NCBI GenBank assembly: GCA_902560505.1
Contig: CACELY010000010.1
Coordinates: 1 to 38,226, forward strand
From: an uncultured Alphaproteobacteria bacterium
Lineage (GTDB): Bacteria > Pseudomonadota > Alphaproteobacteria > Rhodobacterales > Rhodobacteraceae
Length of the DNA: 38,226 nt
Direction of reading: 5' to 3'
A program made the translations under genes and the position numbers. Shown in pieces: positions 37,627 to 38,226 of this stretch. Numbering within the stretch: the first letter of the stretch is position 1; each line of letters begins with the position of its first letter. The notes beneath the pieces were generated by a model. That model saw only the letters and a list, made by a program, of their open reading frames with translations, was not told the DNA's origin and did no database searches.

Positions 37627-38226
37627 TCAAGCAGTATTTTCAATAAGATCATGCAGATACATATCTACCTTAACTTTTTTATTAATAATCTTATCAAAGC
37701 CAATCTTCTCAACACAATCAAATGGTTTTGCGATGATTATTTTTGAAAGGCCACTTTTTAAAGCATTAACTGCATGAACGCCAAGTTCAGTTGCCAAAAC
37801 TCTATCTAATGCGGATGGATTCCCTCCCCTCTGCATATGACCTAAGGTTGTAATTCTTAAGTCTAAATCACCTTTTTTCTTAAGAGCGCCGGCCAATGAA
37901 GACCCTCCTTTAGAAAAACCTCCTTCCGCAAGAATAATAATGCACCCTTTTTTTCCTCTGTCTAATTGGCTTTTAATCTTTTTAGATAATTTAGCGATAT
38001 CAATTTTAACTTCAGGTATTATTGTAACCTCAGCTCCTGCACCAATTCCAGCAAGTATGCCCAGCCAGCCACAATTTCTGCCCATCACTTCTACGATATG
38101 GGTAACGTTTGAAGTCGTTGCAGTATCTCTTATTTTGTCTATTGCGCTCAATGCAGTATTAATGGCGGTATCGAAACCTATAGTAGGTCCTACCAAAGGC
38201 ATGTCTTTATCTATAGTAGCAGGTAT
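37627..38226 (-). CDS. 6-phosphofructokinase, C-terminal part (5' end beyond window)
   Basis: Minus-strand reading from the window edge: IPATIDKDMPLVGPTIGFDTAINTALSAIDKIRDTA...IVEVMGRNCGWLGILAGIGAGAEVTIIPE...TTLGHMQRGGNPSALDRVLATELGVHAV. Confidence 0.9.
   Translation of the reverse strand: MPATIDKDMPLVGPTIGFDTAINTALSAIDKIRDTATTSNVTHIVEVMGRNCGWLGILAGIGAGAEVTIIPEVKIDIAKLSKKIKSQLDRGKKGCIIILAEGGFSKGGSSLAGALKKKGDLDLRITTLGHMQRGGNPSALDRVLATELGVHAVNALKSGLSKIIIAKPFDCVEKIGFDKIINKKVKVDMYLHDLIENTA

Noticed and set aside
1-38226. CRISPR arrays, tRNA/rRNA genes, integrases, transposases, toxin-antitoxin or phage-defence genes
   Set aside because: None recognised on reading either strand or the ORF track.

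Overview
AT-rich window (marine alphaproteobacterium-like by gene content; taxonomy is inference) with no rRNA, tRNA, CRISPR array, transposase or phage genes that I can see. From left to right: (i) a probable gamma-butyrobetaine/carnitine to glycine betaine catabolic operon (enoyl-CoA hydratase tail, carnitine-type 3-dehydrogenase, BKACE, acyl-CoA dehydrogenase, frameshifted ADP-forming acyl-CoA synthetase) convergent with a ProXWV/TmoX-type ABC transporter, followed by a CaiC-like CoA ligase and an EamA exporter; (ii) glutamate dehydrogenase, DsbA-like protein, M20 dipeptidase; (iii) an organosulfur cluster: SoeABC-type cytoplasmic sulfite dehydrogenase with a tiny stand-alone biotinyl carrier as the first gene, DddP-type DMSP lyase, a diaminopropionate-ammonia-lyase-like PLP enzyme, a PcaD-like hydrolase, Xsc and Pta; (iv) an apparent deletion junction leaving an N-terminally truncated M16C peptidase facing a truncated plus-strand gene tail, then a GT2 and a GDPD-like gene; (v) tandem paralogous class III adenylate cyclases with an N-terminal domain I do not recognise; (vi) a polyhydroxyalkanoate locus (phaZ, phaC, phaP, phaR) with a 41-bp two-fold symmetric operator candidate overlapping the phaP core promoter; (vii) a YliI/Asd-like sugar dehydrogenase and a partial phosphofructokinase. 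The most interesting points are the clustering of three osmolyte routes (carnitine, sulfonate, DMSP), the biotinyl carrier in the soe operon, the CoA-ligase frameshift in an A6 run, the M16 junction, the twin cyclases and the phaP operator. No homology search was possible; family calls come from motif and sequence recognition.
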